Shown: positions 32,090 through 40,876, counted from the stretch's first letter. The stretch is 64,000 nucleotides of DNA from Leifsonia sp. PS1209 (GCF_012317045.1 NZ_CP051154.1:558001-622000); one strand, 5' to 3'. The notes: a model not told the origin generated them from the sequence alone. Translations and numbers: made by a program.

Positions 32090-32874
32090 CGCACACAATT
32101 AGGCTCGTGTATCTTTCAGGTCTCTTCGGATTCCGTGCGCTGTTCGCATGGAACTCACCGGGGTTGTTCGTTGCGACACTGGTCGTTACGCCCGTCATGC
32201 AGGTTCTCTTCTTCGTAACTCTCGGTGCCGCCTTCGACTATCAAAACGCGTCGTTCTTTGTAATCGGAAACGCGGTTCAAGTCGCTGCCGCCGCCGGAAT
32301 CTCCGGCATGGTCAGCGTCATCGCGGACGAACGTCAAATCGGAACTCTGTCATCGATCATCGGATCCCCAAGCAGTTCGACAACAGTTTTTATCGGTCGT
32401 ACGCTGCCGGGTGTCGTCCTGGGCTTCCTCGTTTCAGCTCTCACGGCCGTTTTGGGCTTTTCGTTGACAGGGAGTCCCATTCCACCTGATCACCTGTTGC
32501 TGTTCGCACTCGTCCTCGCCGTCGCAGCGTTCAGCTGTACTGCGCTTGGGCTCTTTCTGAGCGCCTTGGGCCTGCTCTATCGGGACATTTACCAGATCGC
32601 AGGCGCGGCTTATCTGCTCTTGCTCATTGTCTCCGGCGCGAACTTTCTCAGGCAAGACCTTCCCGGCTGGGTTCAGCTGCTCGGTGGCGTCCTCCCCCAA
32701 GCGCACGCCATCGACGCAGCTCGAAGCCTTGCCGTTGGCGTGGGAGCGGGTTCCGCATGGGCGTCAACTCTCTTGGAATTCGTTGTCGGTGTTGGTTGGC
32801 TCCTCCTCGCGCTCGTAGGGATGAAAGTACTCGAGTCGCTCGCAAGGAAGCGCGCTACCCTTGACCTTTACTAG
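32086..32874 (+). CDS. ABC-2 type permease 2 of the peptide cluster
   Basis: A 262-residue membrane protein with six helices of the ABC-2 fold, including LFVATLVVTPVMQVLFFVTL and the internal segment ISGMVSVIADERQIGTLSSI, the conserved cytoplasmic EXXXGT-type loop of this family. It pairs with permease 1 as a heterodimer. The ATG overlaps the preceding stop, and its 3' end overlaps the peptidase gene by 14 nt if the latter starts at 32861. Confidence 0.85.
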   Translation: MTHTIRLVYLSGLFGFRALFAWNSPGLFVATLVVTPVMQVLFFVTLGAAFDYQNASFFVIGNAVQVAAAAGISGMVSVIADERQIGTLSSIIGSPSSSTTVFIGRTLPGVVLGFLVSALTAVLGFSLTGSPIPPDHLLLFALVLAVAAFSCTALGLFLSALGLLYRDIYQIAGAAYLLLLIVSGANFLRQDLPGWVQLLGGVLPQAHAIDAARSLAVGVGAGSAWASTLLEFVVGVGWLLLALVGMKVLESLARKRATLDLY

Positions 32875-34141
32875 AACCGAAGCGGACAGATTCACGGTGC
32901 GCCGCACTCGCTTTAACAACGGGGCAACACTCCTCACGCGCGACATGCCGATGTCGTCTAGCGTCTCCATTGAAGTGATTCTGCGTGCGGGATCCGCTGC
33001 CGAAACTCACGGCGAGTATGGTGCCGCGCATCTTCTCGAACACATCATGATGCGTGGCACCGGATCCGCTGCCGCCTCCCGCGCGGATGCTTTTGACCGG
33101 ATGGCTTCCCACCCCACCGCGCACACGTTCAAAGAACACATCCGCCTGGCCGCCACGGTCCCATTTGAAGCGAGTGATTTCGGCGTGGGCTCGCTGCTCG
33201 AGATGATGTCAACGCCCGCAACACAGGGCACGGTCTTCGACGCTGAGCGTGCGGCGGTCGATTTGGAGCTCGCGCAGATGAGCGGAAACGACATCGCGCG
33301 TGCAGTGCTGGCGACCGAGGCATCGATTTTCGCCTCGACTGCGTTCGCTCGGCCGGCGGGCGGCACCCGAGAGGACATCAAATCCCTCGACCTCAGCAAT
33401 CTCAACGCCTATCGGTCCAGGGCGCTCGTGGCGAGCAACATGATCATCGCCGCGTCCGGACGCGTCAATCATTCGGCCATCGCTGACGCGGTTGAAATGC
33501 GCCTTCAAGGGCTGGCTCCGCGCGCTGCGTTGCCTGCTCAGCGAGAGAAGTCCAAAACGTTCGCAAGCAAATCGATCGAGATGACTTCCGGGTCTGATGT
33601 ATCAACGGTCGTTGTTGGGTTTCATGCCCCGCCTGCGCGGTCATCGGAGACCGATGTTGTCAGAGTCCTCGACTGCTTGCTCAGTGGCGGCCACGGGTCT
33701 CACTTGCATAGAACCCTCAGACTTCAGCGGGCGATCGCGTACTCCACCGACTCCACCTATTCTCGTCATTCGAACGCCGGCTCTCTCATTCTCTACGCGC
33801 GTATCGCACACTCCAACCGGGAAGAAGTCGCCGAAAATCTTCTTCAATCCATGCATGACATCGCGAACGGAAGATTCAGCGACAGCGATCTGGACCGTGC
33901 CAAGCACTACCTCTACTCAGGCACGATTGTCTCGAGGGACGACAACTCTCGGGTGGCGCGTTCGATCGGGCTGTCTGAACTGCTGGGGACACACTGCGCC
34001 CATTCGCGAGTGACCCTCGAAAAGGTTGCTGGGGTCTCTGCCGACGACCTCGCGGTTGTCGCCGCGAAGATCCTTGATTCGGGACACTGTACGGTCGTCA
34101 TCGGCGCTCCAAGGGCCCGTAGCGAGAACGAAAGACGATAG
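32861..34141 (+). CDS. M16 family zinc metallopeptidase of the peptide cluster
   Basis: A 426-residue peptidase with the inverted zinc motif HLLEH (His57, Glu60, His61) and the third ligand Glu136 in VDLELAQM, 75 residues downstream as expected. The C-terminal homologous half has LQRAIAYSTDSTYSR, which matches the Arg/Tyr pair that closes the M16 active site. One chain thus holds both halves, as in M16B enzymes. M16 proteins mature peptides in several RiPP pathways (PqqF, AlbE/AlbF), so it probably cuts the 33-residue peptide. The start is TTG at 32861; GTG at 32896 is an alternative. Confidence 0.9.
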   Translation: MTFTRTEADRFTVRRTRFNNGATLLTRDMPMSSSVSIEVILRAGSAAETHGEYGAAHLLEHIMMRGTGSAAASRADAFDRMASHPTAHTFKEHIRLAATVPFEASDFGVGSLLEMMSTPATQGTVFDAERAAVDLELAQMSGNDIARAVLATEASIFASTAFARPAGGTREDIKSLDLSNLNAYRSRALVASNMIIAASGRVNHSAIADAVEMRLQGLAPRAALPAQREKSKTFASKSIEMTSGSDVSTVVVGFHAPPARSSETDVVRVLDCLLSGGHGSHLHRTLRLQRAIAYSTDSTYSRHSNAGSLILYARIAHSNREEVAENLLQSMHDIANGRFSDSDLDRAKHYLYSGTIVSRDDNSRVARSIGLSELLGTHCAHSRVTLEKVAGVSADDLAVVAAKILDSGHCTVVIGAPRARSENERR

Positions 34142-34144
34142 AGA

Positions 34145-35173
34145 ATGCCTCTTGGCCTCAACGCCACCCAGTTGGCGCACTGCGAAGAATTCCGCCCTTC
34201 CGCCGAGCACGTCCTAGCGCGCGTCTCGCGCGTTGACGCCACCCAATTGGTCCTCTCCTACCTCGACGGATCGACTGTCGTTGTCGACAGCGACTGGCGG
34301 AGCTTTCCTCCAGTGACGGGTGACTGGATGTGGTGCCCACCGGCAGAGAGTATGGCGGCACGAGCACATGTGCCTCGGCTATCCGAGATCACGCGCGCGG
34401 GCCGTAAAGGAGTGCGCACCTTGGTCGCCAACATCGACTATGTATGGTTATGCGTCACGATCGACGAAGCGGTCCGCAGTCGGCTTGTGGAGCGCCTTGC
34501 CGCCATTGGCTGGGATTCAGGTGCGACACCGGTATTCGTCATAACGAAGACAGACCTTCTGTCTGCTGAGTCGGCCACGTTGGCGCGCCGGTCCGTTCGG
34601 GACGTTTCTGCCGGTATCGACGTGTTCTGCACCACTACCGTCACGATGGGAAGCGGCGGTATAGGCGAACTCGCGACATTATTTGCCGAACCCTCAACAT
34701 CAGCGCTCATCGGACACTCGGGTGTAGGAAAATCAGCGCTGATAAACGCAATCACGGGTGAAGACCAGCAGCGTCTCGGCCGCGTGCGCGAGCGAGATGC
34801 CAAAGGTCGCCACACGACGACTTCCCGCCAACTTTTCGAGATTCCTGGCACGCAATCAACACTGATTGATACGCCTGGGCTGAGAGAGTTCGGTCTCGCA
34901 GTAGCCGATGGTGTCATTGACGACGTTTTCAACGAAATCGACACACTCTCGAACGCATGTAGGTTCAACGACTGTAACCATGCCGACGAACCGGGTTGCG
35001 CTATTTCCGCTGCGGTTGAGACGGGAACTATCGATCGGCGCAGACTAGAAAGTTACCAACAATTGCAGCGCGAGTCGGCGTTCAATAACGCAAAGGCGTT
35101 GCCCGCCCGACGAGATAAAGATAAGGAATATACGAGAATGGCGCGCGAATACAGGAGGACTCGCGGGCGATAG
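34145..35173 (+). CDS. RsgA-family circularly permuted GTPase of the peptide cluster
   Basis: A 342-residue protein with the RsgA order of motifs: an N-terminal OB domain (about residues 20-80), G4 TKTD before G1 GHSGVGKS and G3 DTPGLREFG, and a C-terminal zinc knuckle CRFNDCNHADEPGC. RsgA acts on the maturing 30S subunit. Housekeeping rsgA normally lies elsewhere in actinobacteria, so this is probably a second copy adapted to the cluster, perhaps protecting the ribosome from the peptide. It begins 3 nt after the peptidase stop, in the same operon. Composition matches the island, not the core genome. Confidence 0.88.
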   Translation: MPLGLNATQLAHCEEFRPSAEHVLARVSRVDATQLVLSYLDGSTVVVDSDWRSFPPVTGDWMWCPPAESMAARAHVPRLSEITRAGRKGVRTLVANIDYVWLCVTIDEAVRSRLVERLAAIGWDSGATPVFVITKTDLLSAESATLARRSVRDVSAGIDVFCTTTVTMGSGGIGELATLFAEPSTSALIGHSGVGKSALINAITGEDQQRLGRVRERDAKGRHTTTSRQLFEIPGTQSTLIDTPGLREFGLAVADGVIDDVFNEIDTLSNACRFNDCNHADEPGCAISAAVETGTIDRRRLESYQQLQRESAFNNAKALPARRDKDKEYTRMAREYRRTRGR

Positions 35174-35359
35174 GGCGAAATAGCCACGAGTCAATAGGCA
35201 CGAGTTGCGTCAATGCTGGCAATTGCGCTTCGGCCACTGGAAGTCAATGTGGCCGGATGGTATTAATTGCATTGCGGATTACGCGATCCGACCAGTTGTG
35301 CTTCGACTTCCCGATGTGTTCGAAGCATGAGTTTGCCTATTTTTGCCCGGAAGCAGGCT
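35174..35359. other. AT-rich spacer before lsr2
   Basis: An AT-rich stretch (for example GGTATTAATTGCATTGCGGA) with no gene. It is likely to hold the lsr2 promoter and is the kind of sequence to which Lsr2 itself binds. Confidence 0.4.
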
Positions 35360-35701
35360 ATGTCACGCCAAACTGTCGATCTTTTATTTGATGATCTGAC
35401 CAAACAACCCATCGCCGACGGCGAAGGGAAAACCATCAGATTCATGTACGCGGGAATTACCTACGAAATCGATCTCACGAATGAGAACGAACGAGTATTC
35501 GCGGCGGCAATGGCCCCCTACATAGCAGTCGCCCGGCGGGCTGACTTGCAGACTCAGCTCCAAGACTTGCGTGAAGAGCTCAAGTCGCCGCGCGCGCGAG
35601 CGCTAGTTCGCGCATGGGCGGCAGCGAATGGACTGAGCGTCGCTCCTCGCGGACGCATTCCAAGCGAAGTCTTAGAGGCATACGCGTCGCGCGCAAAATG
35701 A
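35360..35701 (+). CDS. lsr2: Lsr2-family nucleoid-associated silencer
   Basis: A 113-residue protein with the Lsr2 dimerisation domain (VDLLFDDLTKQPIADGEGKT, ITYEIDLTNENERVF) and the C-terminal DNA-binding domain (RALVRAWAAANGLSVAPRGR, IPSEVLEAY), whose RGR hook inserts into the AT-rich minor groove. Lsr2 is the actinobacterial xenogeneic silencer, analogous to H-NS. I prefer the ATG at 35360, which puts the conserved N-terminal strand at the start; an ATG at 35327 is an alternative. Position at the end of the AT-rich island suggests that it silences the peptide cluster. Confidence 0.87.
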   Translation: MSRQTVDLLFDDLTKQPIADGEGKTIRFMYAGITYEIDLTNENERVFAAAMAPYIAVARRADLQTQLQDLREELKSPRARALVRAWAAANGLSVAPRGRIPSEVLEAYASRAK

Positions 35702-35751
35702 TCTGAGGCGCTCCACCCGGCGGGACCAGAAGATTTGGGACCACAAACCGA

Positions 35752-36456
35752 TCAGGCCGGGGTCTCGAACGGCGGCTCTCCGCTGCGGAGGTCTTCGTCC
35801 GACTCGCGGATCGCGTGACGCATCGCGGCCTCGGCGCCGACGGTGTCGCCCGCCTCGACAGCGTCGAGCACGCGACGGTGGTCTGGCACGGGGTCGAGCC
35901 ATCCTGCTCCCGGATGGTGCTGGATGCGGTTGCGGGCATCCAGAGCGTGGACGACCACCGTGTCGAGCCGCATCAGGAGTTCGTTGTGGGTGGAGCGCAG
36001 CAGGCGGAGGTGGAAGTCCAGGTCGGCGGCTGCCAGACGTTCCACATCGTGGCCGGCCGCCTCGAACTCGGCGAACGAGGTGCGGAGCGCGGCGATGTCG
36101 TCGTCGTCCCTGTACTCGGCGGCCAGGCGCGCTGCTGCCGGTTCGATGACGTCGCGCAGCTGTGACAGCTCGGAGAGCAGCCGGTCGTCGTCACGGCGGG
36201 CGGCCCGCCTCCACATGATGACGTCGCCGTCGAGCAGCTTCCAGGAGTCGCGATTGTTGACGATCGTGCCGCGCCGCGGCCAGGAGTCGATGAGCCCCTT
36301 CTCCCTGATCACCCGCAATGCCTCCCGGATGGCCGTCTTGCTCACGCCGAGTTCGGGCTCCAGCGCATCGAGATCGATGCGCGTCCCGGGTGGGTAGTCG
36401 CCACGGACGATTCTCAACCCGAGCTTCTCGACGAGTTGGGCGTGCAGATCAGCCAT
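35752..36456 (-). CDS. GntR/FadR-family regulator of the sugar-acid operon
   Basis: A 234-residue regulator with a GntR winged helix (RIVRGDYPPGTRIDLDALEP, LGVSKTAIREALRVIREKGL) and an FCD domain whose metal-binding residues are visible in LDFHLRLLRSTHNE and DHRRVLDAVEAGD. FCD regulators of this kind bind sugar acids. It is divergent from the transport and dehydratase operon and probably represses it. The ATG lies 7 nt from TAGGGT on the minus strand, so its mRNA is probably leaderless. Confidence 0.9.
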   Translation of the reverse strand: MADLHAQLVEKLGLRIVRGDYPPGTRIDLDALEPELGVSKTAIREALRVIREKGLIDSWPRRGTIVNNRDSWKLLDGDVIMWRRAARRDDDRLLSELSQLRDVIEPAAARLAAEYRDDDDIAALRTSFAEFEAAGHDVERLAAADLDFHLRLLRSTHNELLMRLDTVVVHALDARNRIQHHPGAGWLDPVPDHRRVLDAVEAGDTVGAEAAMRHAIRESDEDLRSGEPPFETPA

Positions 36457-36516
36457 GAGTGCGACCCTATCCGCCCCTGACTGCGTTCTGAGGCTTATTT
36501 GCGTTTAGACCTATTG

Positions 36517-36532
36517 TTAGTATTATTACTAA
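36517..36532. promoter_or_regulatory. probable GntR operator before the sugar-acid operon
   Basis: TTAGTA and TACTAA form a perfect inverted repeat with a 4-nt TTAT spacer in the 121-bp gap between the regulator and the binding-protein gene, in an AT-rich patch. FadR-subfamily operators are short AT-flanked palindromes of this type. Confidence 0.6.
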
Positions 36533-36577
36533 TTGCACACCAACCCGCCAATCGCACCGTTTACGAAGGAGTAGACC

Positions 36578-37849
36578 ATGCACGCACGTTCACGACGCAG
36601 CGCACGGATGATCGCCCTGGTCGCCGGCATCAGCGCGAGCGCCCTCGCTCTCGCGGGATGCTCGTCCTCGTCGGGAGAGCCGTCCGGCTCCTCCGGGAAG
36701 CCGAGCCCGGCGACGATCACCTTCGCGGCATCGACACTCGGCGACCCCGGACGCGGTCCAGGGCTGCAGAAACTGCTCGACGAGTACAACTCCAGCCAAG
36801 ATATCGTCACCATCAAGCCGGCCTCCGTTCCGTATCCCACCTTCGGGCAGACGGTGCTCACCCAGATGGGCGGCGGCGAAGGCCCCGACCTGGTGCGCTT
36901 CGACATGCCCGAGTTCGAGGCGGCAGCGGGATCGCAGCTGCTCGAACCCCTGGACGACCAGATCGACGCGAAGAAGCTGGACCTCATCGCGGCGCCGGAC
37001 AAGTACCTGACGGTGGACGATCACCGCTATGGCGTCGTGTTCGAGGACGCGAACTACGCGATGTTCTACAACGCCGACCTCATCCCCGAGGCACCGAAGA
37101 CGTTCGACGAGTTCGTGCAGACGGCCAAGAAGCTGACGGCCGGCGACACGTACGGGCTCGCCTTCCGGCAGACCCAGGCCGAGGAGGCCGGTGTCTGGCA
37201 GGACATCTTCAACTACGTGCTCGGGTTCGGCGGCAACTGGTCGGACGGCAAGAAGCTCACGATCGACTCGCCGAAGGTGGTCGAAGGTCTCGAGGCGTAC
37301 CAGAAGCTCTACGACGACAACGTGATCCCGAAGGGCGCTGACGCCGCGACGTTCCGCAAGATGTTCGCCAACGGCAAGGTGGGCATGGAGCTCAACAACG
37401 GCGGGTACGTCACCGCGACGACGGCGGCGAACCCCGACCTCAACTTCTCCGTTGCGCCCATCCCGTTCCCGGTGAAGAAGCAGGGCGCCCTCATCGCCCC
37501 GATCGTGGTCAACGCGAACAGCAAGCACAAGGACGCCGCCCTGGACTTCATCCACTGGCTTCTGAAGCCGGCCCAGCAGGTCAAGCTGCAGGAGGTCCTC
37601 GGCGCGAGCAGCGTCGCCACGCCCACCGAACGAAGTGCGGCGAGCCTCGAGAAGTACCCGTTCCTGCCGGTGCTCGACAGCCTGACCGACACCGGTGTTC
37701 CGCAGATCGTCGTCGGGTTCGGCGCTCAGACTCCGGACCTGCGACACATCATCGTCACGCAGGTGCTCACCGCGCTCAAGGGTGAGAAGGACATGAAGAC
37801 CGCGATGCGCGACGCCCAGAAGCAGGCGGAGGAGCTGGTCGGCAAGTGA
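36578..37849 (+). CDS. ABC transporter sugar/sugar-acid binding lipoprotein
   Basis: A 423-residue family 1 extracellular solute-binding protein. The signal peptide ends in the lipobox ALAGC (Cys about residue 28), followed by a Ser/Gly linker. The body shows family features such as PDLVRFDMPEFEAAAGS and YGVVFEDANYAMFYNADLIP. It is anchored outside the membrane and feeds the two permeases that follow. The associated catabolic genes suggest that the ligand is an aldonate, pentonate or aldarate. No ATPase gene is in the operon, so a shared MsiK-type ATPase is likely. Confidence 0.9.
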   Translation: MHARSRRSARMIALVAGISASALALAGCSSSSGEPSGSSGKPSPATITFAASTLGDPGRGPGLQKLLDEYNSSQDIVTIKPASVPYPTFGQTVLTQMGGGEGPDLVRFDMPEFEAAAGSQLLEPLDDQIDAKKLDLIAAPDKYLTVDDHRYGVVFEDANYAMFYNADLIPEAPKTFDEFVQTAKKLTAGDTYGLAFRQTQAEEAGVWQDIFNYVLGFGGNWSDGKKLTIDSPKVVEGLEAYQKLYDDNVIPKGADAATFRKMFANGKVGMELNNGGYVTATTAANPDLNFSVAPIPFPVKKQGALIAPIVVNANSKHKDAALDFIHWLLKPAQQVKLQEVLGASSVATPTERSAASLEKYPFLPVLDSLTDTGVPQIVVGFGAQTPDLRHIIVTQVLTALKGEKDMKTAMRDAQKQAEELVGK

Positions 37850-38838
37850 GTGGCACGACCTCTGGGACCGCGCGTGAGCGCGCGGTCCCCGGGGCCGCGC
37901 CGCACCCCACGGCACCGCCCCCATCCTCCGCGTCGCCGAGCCGCCGCCGTCGCAGGCGAGTGGTCGGCAGCCCGTGGACCCCCTACATCTTCCTGGCGCC
38001 CGCCGCCGCGTACATCCTGCTCTTCCAGCTGGTCCCGCTCGGCCAGGAGGTCTGGCTGAGCTTCACCAGGACGACGCTGCTCAATCCCACCGCGAGCGTG
38101 TGGGTGGGGCTCGCGAACTACCTGTCGGTCTTCGCCGACCCCGACTTCCGTCAGACGCTGCTGACCACCGCGATCTACGTGATCGCGTGCGTCGTCGGCG
38201 CCGTGGGGCTCGGCCTGCTCGTGGCGCTGCTCCTCAACGGACGGTTCCCCGGCCGCGCCGTCGCCCGCTCGCTCGTGACCGTCCCGTGGGCGGCGCCCGG
38301 CATCGCCGTCGCGCTCATCGCCACGTGGATGCTCAACCCCCAGTACGGCATCCTCACCAAGCTGCTGCGCGCCATCGGGATCGATCCTGGACCGAGCGGC
38401 GTGCTCGACAACTCGCACATGGCGCTCACGGCGATCCTGATCACGACGATCTGGCAGCTCGTCCCGTTCGTCGCCGTTGTGCTGCTGTCCGCGATGCAAT
38501 CCGTGCCGCAGGAACTCGTGGAGGCCGCATCCGTCGACGGAGCAGGGCGCTGGACCGTGTTCCGCGTCGTCACCTGGCAGGTGCTCAAGCCGACCATCGG
38601 CCTGCTCGTGGTTCTGATGACGATCTGGTCGCTGCGCCGGTTCGAGCTCATCTGGCTGATGACCAGGGGAGGCCCGCTCGGGTCCACCCGCACCCTGGTG
38701 ATCGACCTCTACTCACAGGCGTTCGAGTCCAAGCAGCTCGGCACCGCCGCCGCCATCGGCATGGTCGGCATCGTGATCGCGCTCATCGTCATCGTCGGCG
38801 GCCGGCTGGTCGTGCGCGCGGCAGGAAAGGAGTCATGA
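37846..38838 (+). CDS. ABC transporter permease, MalF-like (sugar acid)
   Basis: A 330-residue inner-membrane permease with six helices and the EAA loop ELVEAASVDGAGRWTVFRVV near the C-terminus, which contacts the ATPase. The N-terminal 40 residues are Pro/Ala/Arg-rich and cytoplasmic. The GTG start overlaps the binding-protein stop. Confidence 0.9.
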   Translation: MSGTTSGTARERAVPGAAPHPTAPPPSSASPSRRRRRRVVGSPWTPYIFLAPAAAYILLFQLVPLGQEVWLSFTRTTLLNPTASVWVGLANYLSVFADPDFRQTLLTTAIYVIACVVGAVGLGLLVALLLNGRFPGRAVARSLVTVPWAAPGIAVALIATWMLNPQYGILTKLLRAIGIDPGPSGVLDNSHMALTAILITTIWQLVPFVAVVLLSAMQSVPQELVEAASVDGAGRWTVFRVVTWQVLKPTIGLLVVLMTIWSLRRFELIWLMTRGGPLGSTRTLVIDLYSQAFESKQLGTAAAIGMVGIVIALIVIVGGRLVVRAAGKES

Positions 38839-39668
38839 TGCGCACCACGCGATTCGGCGTCACCGCCAGGATGCTCGCCGTGCTGATCGTGCTCGGTCTG
38901 GCGATCTTCCCCATCTACTGGATGTTCGTCACCGCGCTGACGCCGGACAGCGAGCTGTTCGGTTCCGGCACGAACCTGCTGCCCGACCTGTCGAGGCTCG
39001 GGGTGTTCGCCGACGTCCTCGAGAACGGCGAGGTGCTCGGCTGGCTCCTCAACAGCCTGATCGTCGCCGCAGGCACGACCGTGCTCGCGATCGGCCTCGG
39101 CATCCCGCTCGGATACGCGCTCTCGCGGTTCGGCTTCCGGGGGAAGGTCCTGATCGGGCTGCTGCTGCTCTTCACCCAGATGCTGCCGGAGGCGCTGCTG
39201 GTGGTGCCGCTGTTCTCCATCTTCCGGCGGTTCGAGCTGCTGAACTCCCTGCACGGCCTGATCCTCGCCGACACCGCCTTCGCGCTTCCGGTGGTCGCGC
39301 TCATCCTGAAGGGCGCCATCGACGGGGTTCCGCGGGAACTCGACGAGGCGGTGCGGGTGGATGGCGGCCGACCGCCGACCATCCTGTTCCGCATCATCCT
39401 GCCGCTGATCGCACCCGCGATCGCCGCCGCCGCCGTCATCGCGTTCTTCAGCGCGTGGAACGAGTACGTCTTCGCCGTGACCTTCGTCTTCGACAAGGGT
39501 CTTCAGCCCGCGTCCGTCGGCGTCGCGGGGTTCATCGGCGAGCAGGACACCTCGATCCAGAGCATCATGGCGGTCGCGCTCCTGTTCACGCTGCCCGCCG
39601 TGGCCTTCTATCTGTTCGCACAACGCTACGTCGTCAGCGGTATGACCGCCGGCGCCGTGAAGGGATGA
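38838..39668 (+). CDS. ABC transporter permease, MalG-like (sugar acid)
   Basis: A 276-residue permease with six helices and the EAA motif ELDEAVRVDGGRPPTILFRI. I prefer the ATG at 38838 because AGGAG then has 5 nt spacing; the ATG at 38835, which overlaps the previous stop as ATGA, is equally in frame. It ends MTAGAVKG, the usual MalG-type terminus. Confidence 0.9.
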   Translation: MRTTRFGVTARMLAVLIVLGLAIFPIYWMFVTALTPDSELFGSGTNLLPDLSRLGVFADVLENGEVLGWLLNSLIVAAGTTVLAIGLGIPLGYALSRFGFRGKVLIGLLLLFTQMLPEALLVVPLFSIFRRFELLNSLHGLILADTAFALPVVALILKGAIDGVPRELDEAVRVDGGRPPTILFRIILPLIAPAIAAAAVIAFFSAWNEYVFAVTFVFDKGLQPASVGVAGFIGEQDTSIQSIMAVALLFTLPAVAFYLFAQRYVVSGMTAGAVKG

Positions 39669-39675
39669 CCGCCCG

Positions 39676-40863
39676 ATGAGAATCACCGCGATCGACACCG
39701 TCCTCGTCGATTTCTACCGCACCAATCTGGTGCTCGTGCTGCTGCACACCGACGAAGGGATCACCGGCGTCTCCGAGGCGACCCTGGAGGGCCAGGAGCT
39801 CGCCGTCGTCGGCGCTGTGCGGCAGCTCGCCGACCGCCTGATCGGGAGGGATCCGACGCGGATCCAGCAGATCGTGTACGAGCTCAACCGCGACTCGTAC
39901 TGGCGCGGCGGCCCGGTCTCGATGACCGCGCTCAGCGCGATCGAGCTCGCACTCTGGGACGTCTCCGCCCGCGCTCTCGGCGTGCCGGTGCACCGGATGC
40001 TCGGCGGCCAGACCAGAGACAGGGTGCGCGCCTACGCCAACGGCTGGTTCTCCAGCGCACGTACCCCGGACGAGTTCGCTGCTGCGGCGGTGGCCACGGT
40101 CGCCCAGGGCTTCCGGGGGCTGAAGTGGGACCCGTTCGAGGCGGTGGACCTCACGGTCGGGCGGCTGGACCTGGAGCGGATGCTCGAGCCGGTCGCCGCC
40201 GTGCGCGCTGCCGTCGGCGACGACGTCGAGCTGTTCATCGAGGGCCACGGGCGGTTCGACGTGCCGACGGCCATCCGGGTCGCCAGGGAGCTGGAGCAGT
40301 TCCAGCCGGTGTTCTTCGAGGAGCCGAGCCCGCCGGACAGCATCGACGCCCTGGTCGAGATCCGGTCGAAGTCGCCTGTGCCGATCGCGGCGGGCGAGCG
40401 CTGGTTCGGCCGGAACGCCTTCCTGCCCGTGCTGCAGAGGGGTGCGGTGGACTTCATCCAGCCCGACGTCACCCACGCGGGCGGTCTGCTCGAGCTCAGT
40501 TTCATCTCCACGCTCGCCGCCGCGCACTACGTGCCATTCGCCCCGCACAACCCGTCCGGGCCGCTCAGCACCGCCGCGACGCTCCAGCTCGGGGCGGCCA
40601 TGCCCAACTTCCGCTACCTGGAGATCATGGCGGTCGACGTCCCGTGGCGCAGCGACATCTCGAACGAGGCCGTGCAGCTCACCCCGGAGGGCGACATCCT
40701 GATCCCCGACCGGCCGGGATTCGGCATCGACCTGAATCTGGATGCCATCGCCGAGCATCCGTACTCGCCGCATCCCATGAGGATCTTCGACGACGCCGTC
40801 GCCGACATCCGGCCGGCGGATGCACGCAGCTATTTCAACCTCGACCGCGTACCGGCGGTCTGA
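39676..40863 (+). CDS. enolase-superfamily sugar-acid dehydratase
   Basis: A 395-residue member of the mandelate racemase/muconate-lactonising group. It has an N-terminal capping domain, then the TIM-barrel motifs FRGLKWDPF (catalytic Lys), FIEGHGRF and FFEEPSPP and AGERWFGR (metal ligands), DVTHAGG and HNPSGP. The KXD arrangement and neighbours resemble galactonate- or pentonate-type dehydratases that make a 2-keto-3-deoxy acid. It would supply the substrate for the next gene product. The exact sugar acid is not determinable. Confidence 0.85.
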   Translation: MRITAIDTVLVDFYRTNLVLVLLHTDEGITGVSEATLEGQELAVVGAVRQLADRLIGRDPTRIQQIVYELNRDSYWRGGPVSMTALSAIELALWDVSARALGVPVHRMLGGQTRDRVRAYANGWFSSARTPDEFAAAAVATVAQGFRGLKWDPFEAVDLTVGRLDLERMLEPVAAVRAAVGDDVELFIEGHGRFDVPTAIRVARELEQFQPVFFEEPSPPDSIDALVEIRSKSPVPIAAGERWFGRNAFLPVLQRGAVDFIQPDVTHAGGLLELSFISTLAAAHYVPFAPHNPSGPLSTAATLQLGAAMPNFRYLEIMAVDVPWRSDISNEAVQLTPEGDILIPDRPGFGIDLNLDAIAEHPYSPHPMRIFDDAVADIRPADARSYFNLDRVPAV

Positions 40864-40876
40864 CGAAGGGAACACC

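Noticed and set aside
28381..35701. Integrated phage or transposon
   Set aside because: No integrase, transposase, terminase, capsid or inverted terminal repeats are present; all genes fit the peptide cassette or Lsr2.
28299..35760. tRNA-Tyr as an integration site with a duplicated att repeat
   Set aside because: I looked for the tRNA 3' end (GGTTCGAATCCCTCACTCGC) near 35.2-35.8 kb and found no copy, and there is no integrase gene.
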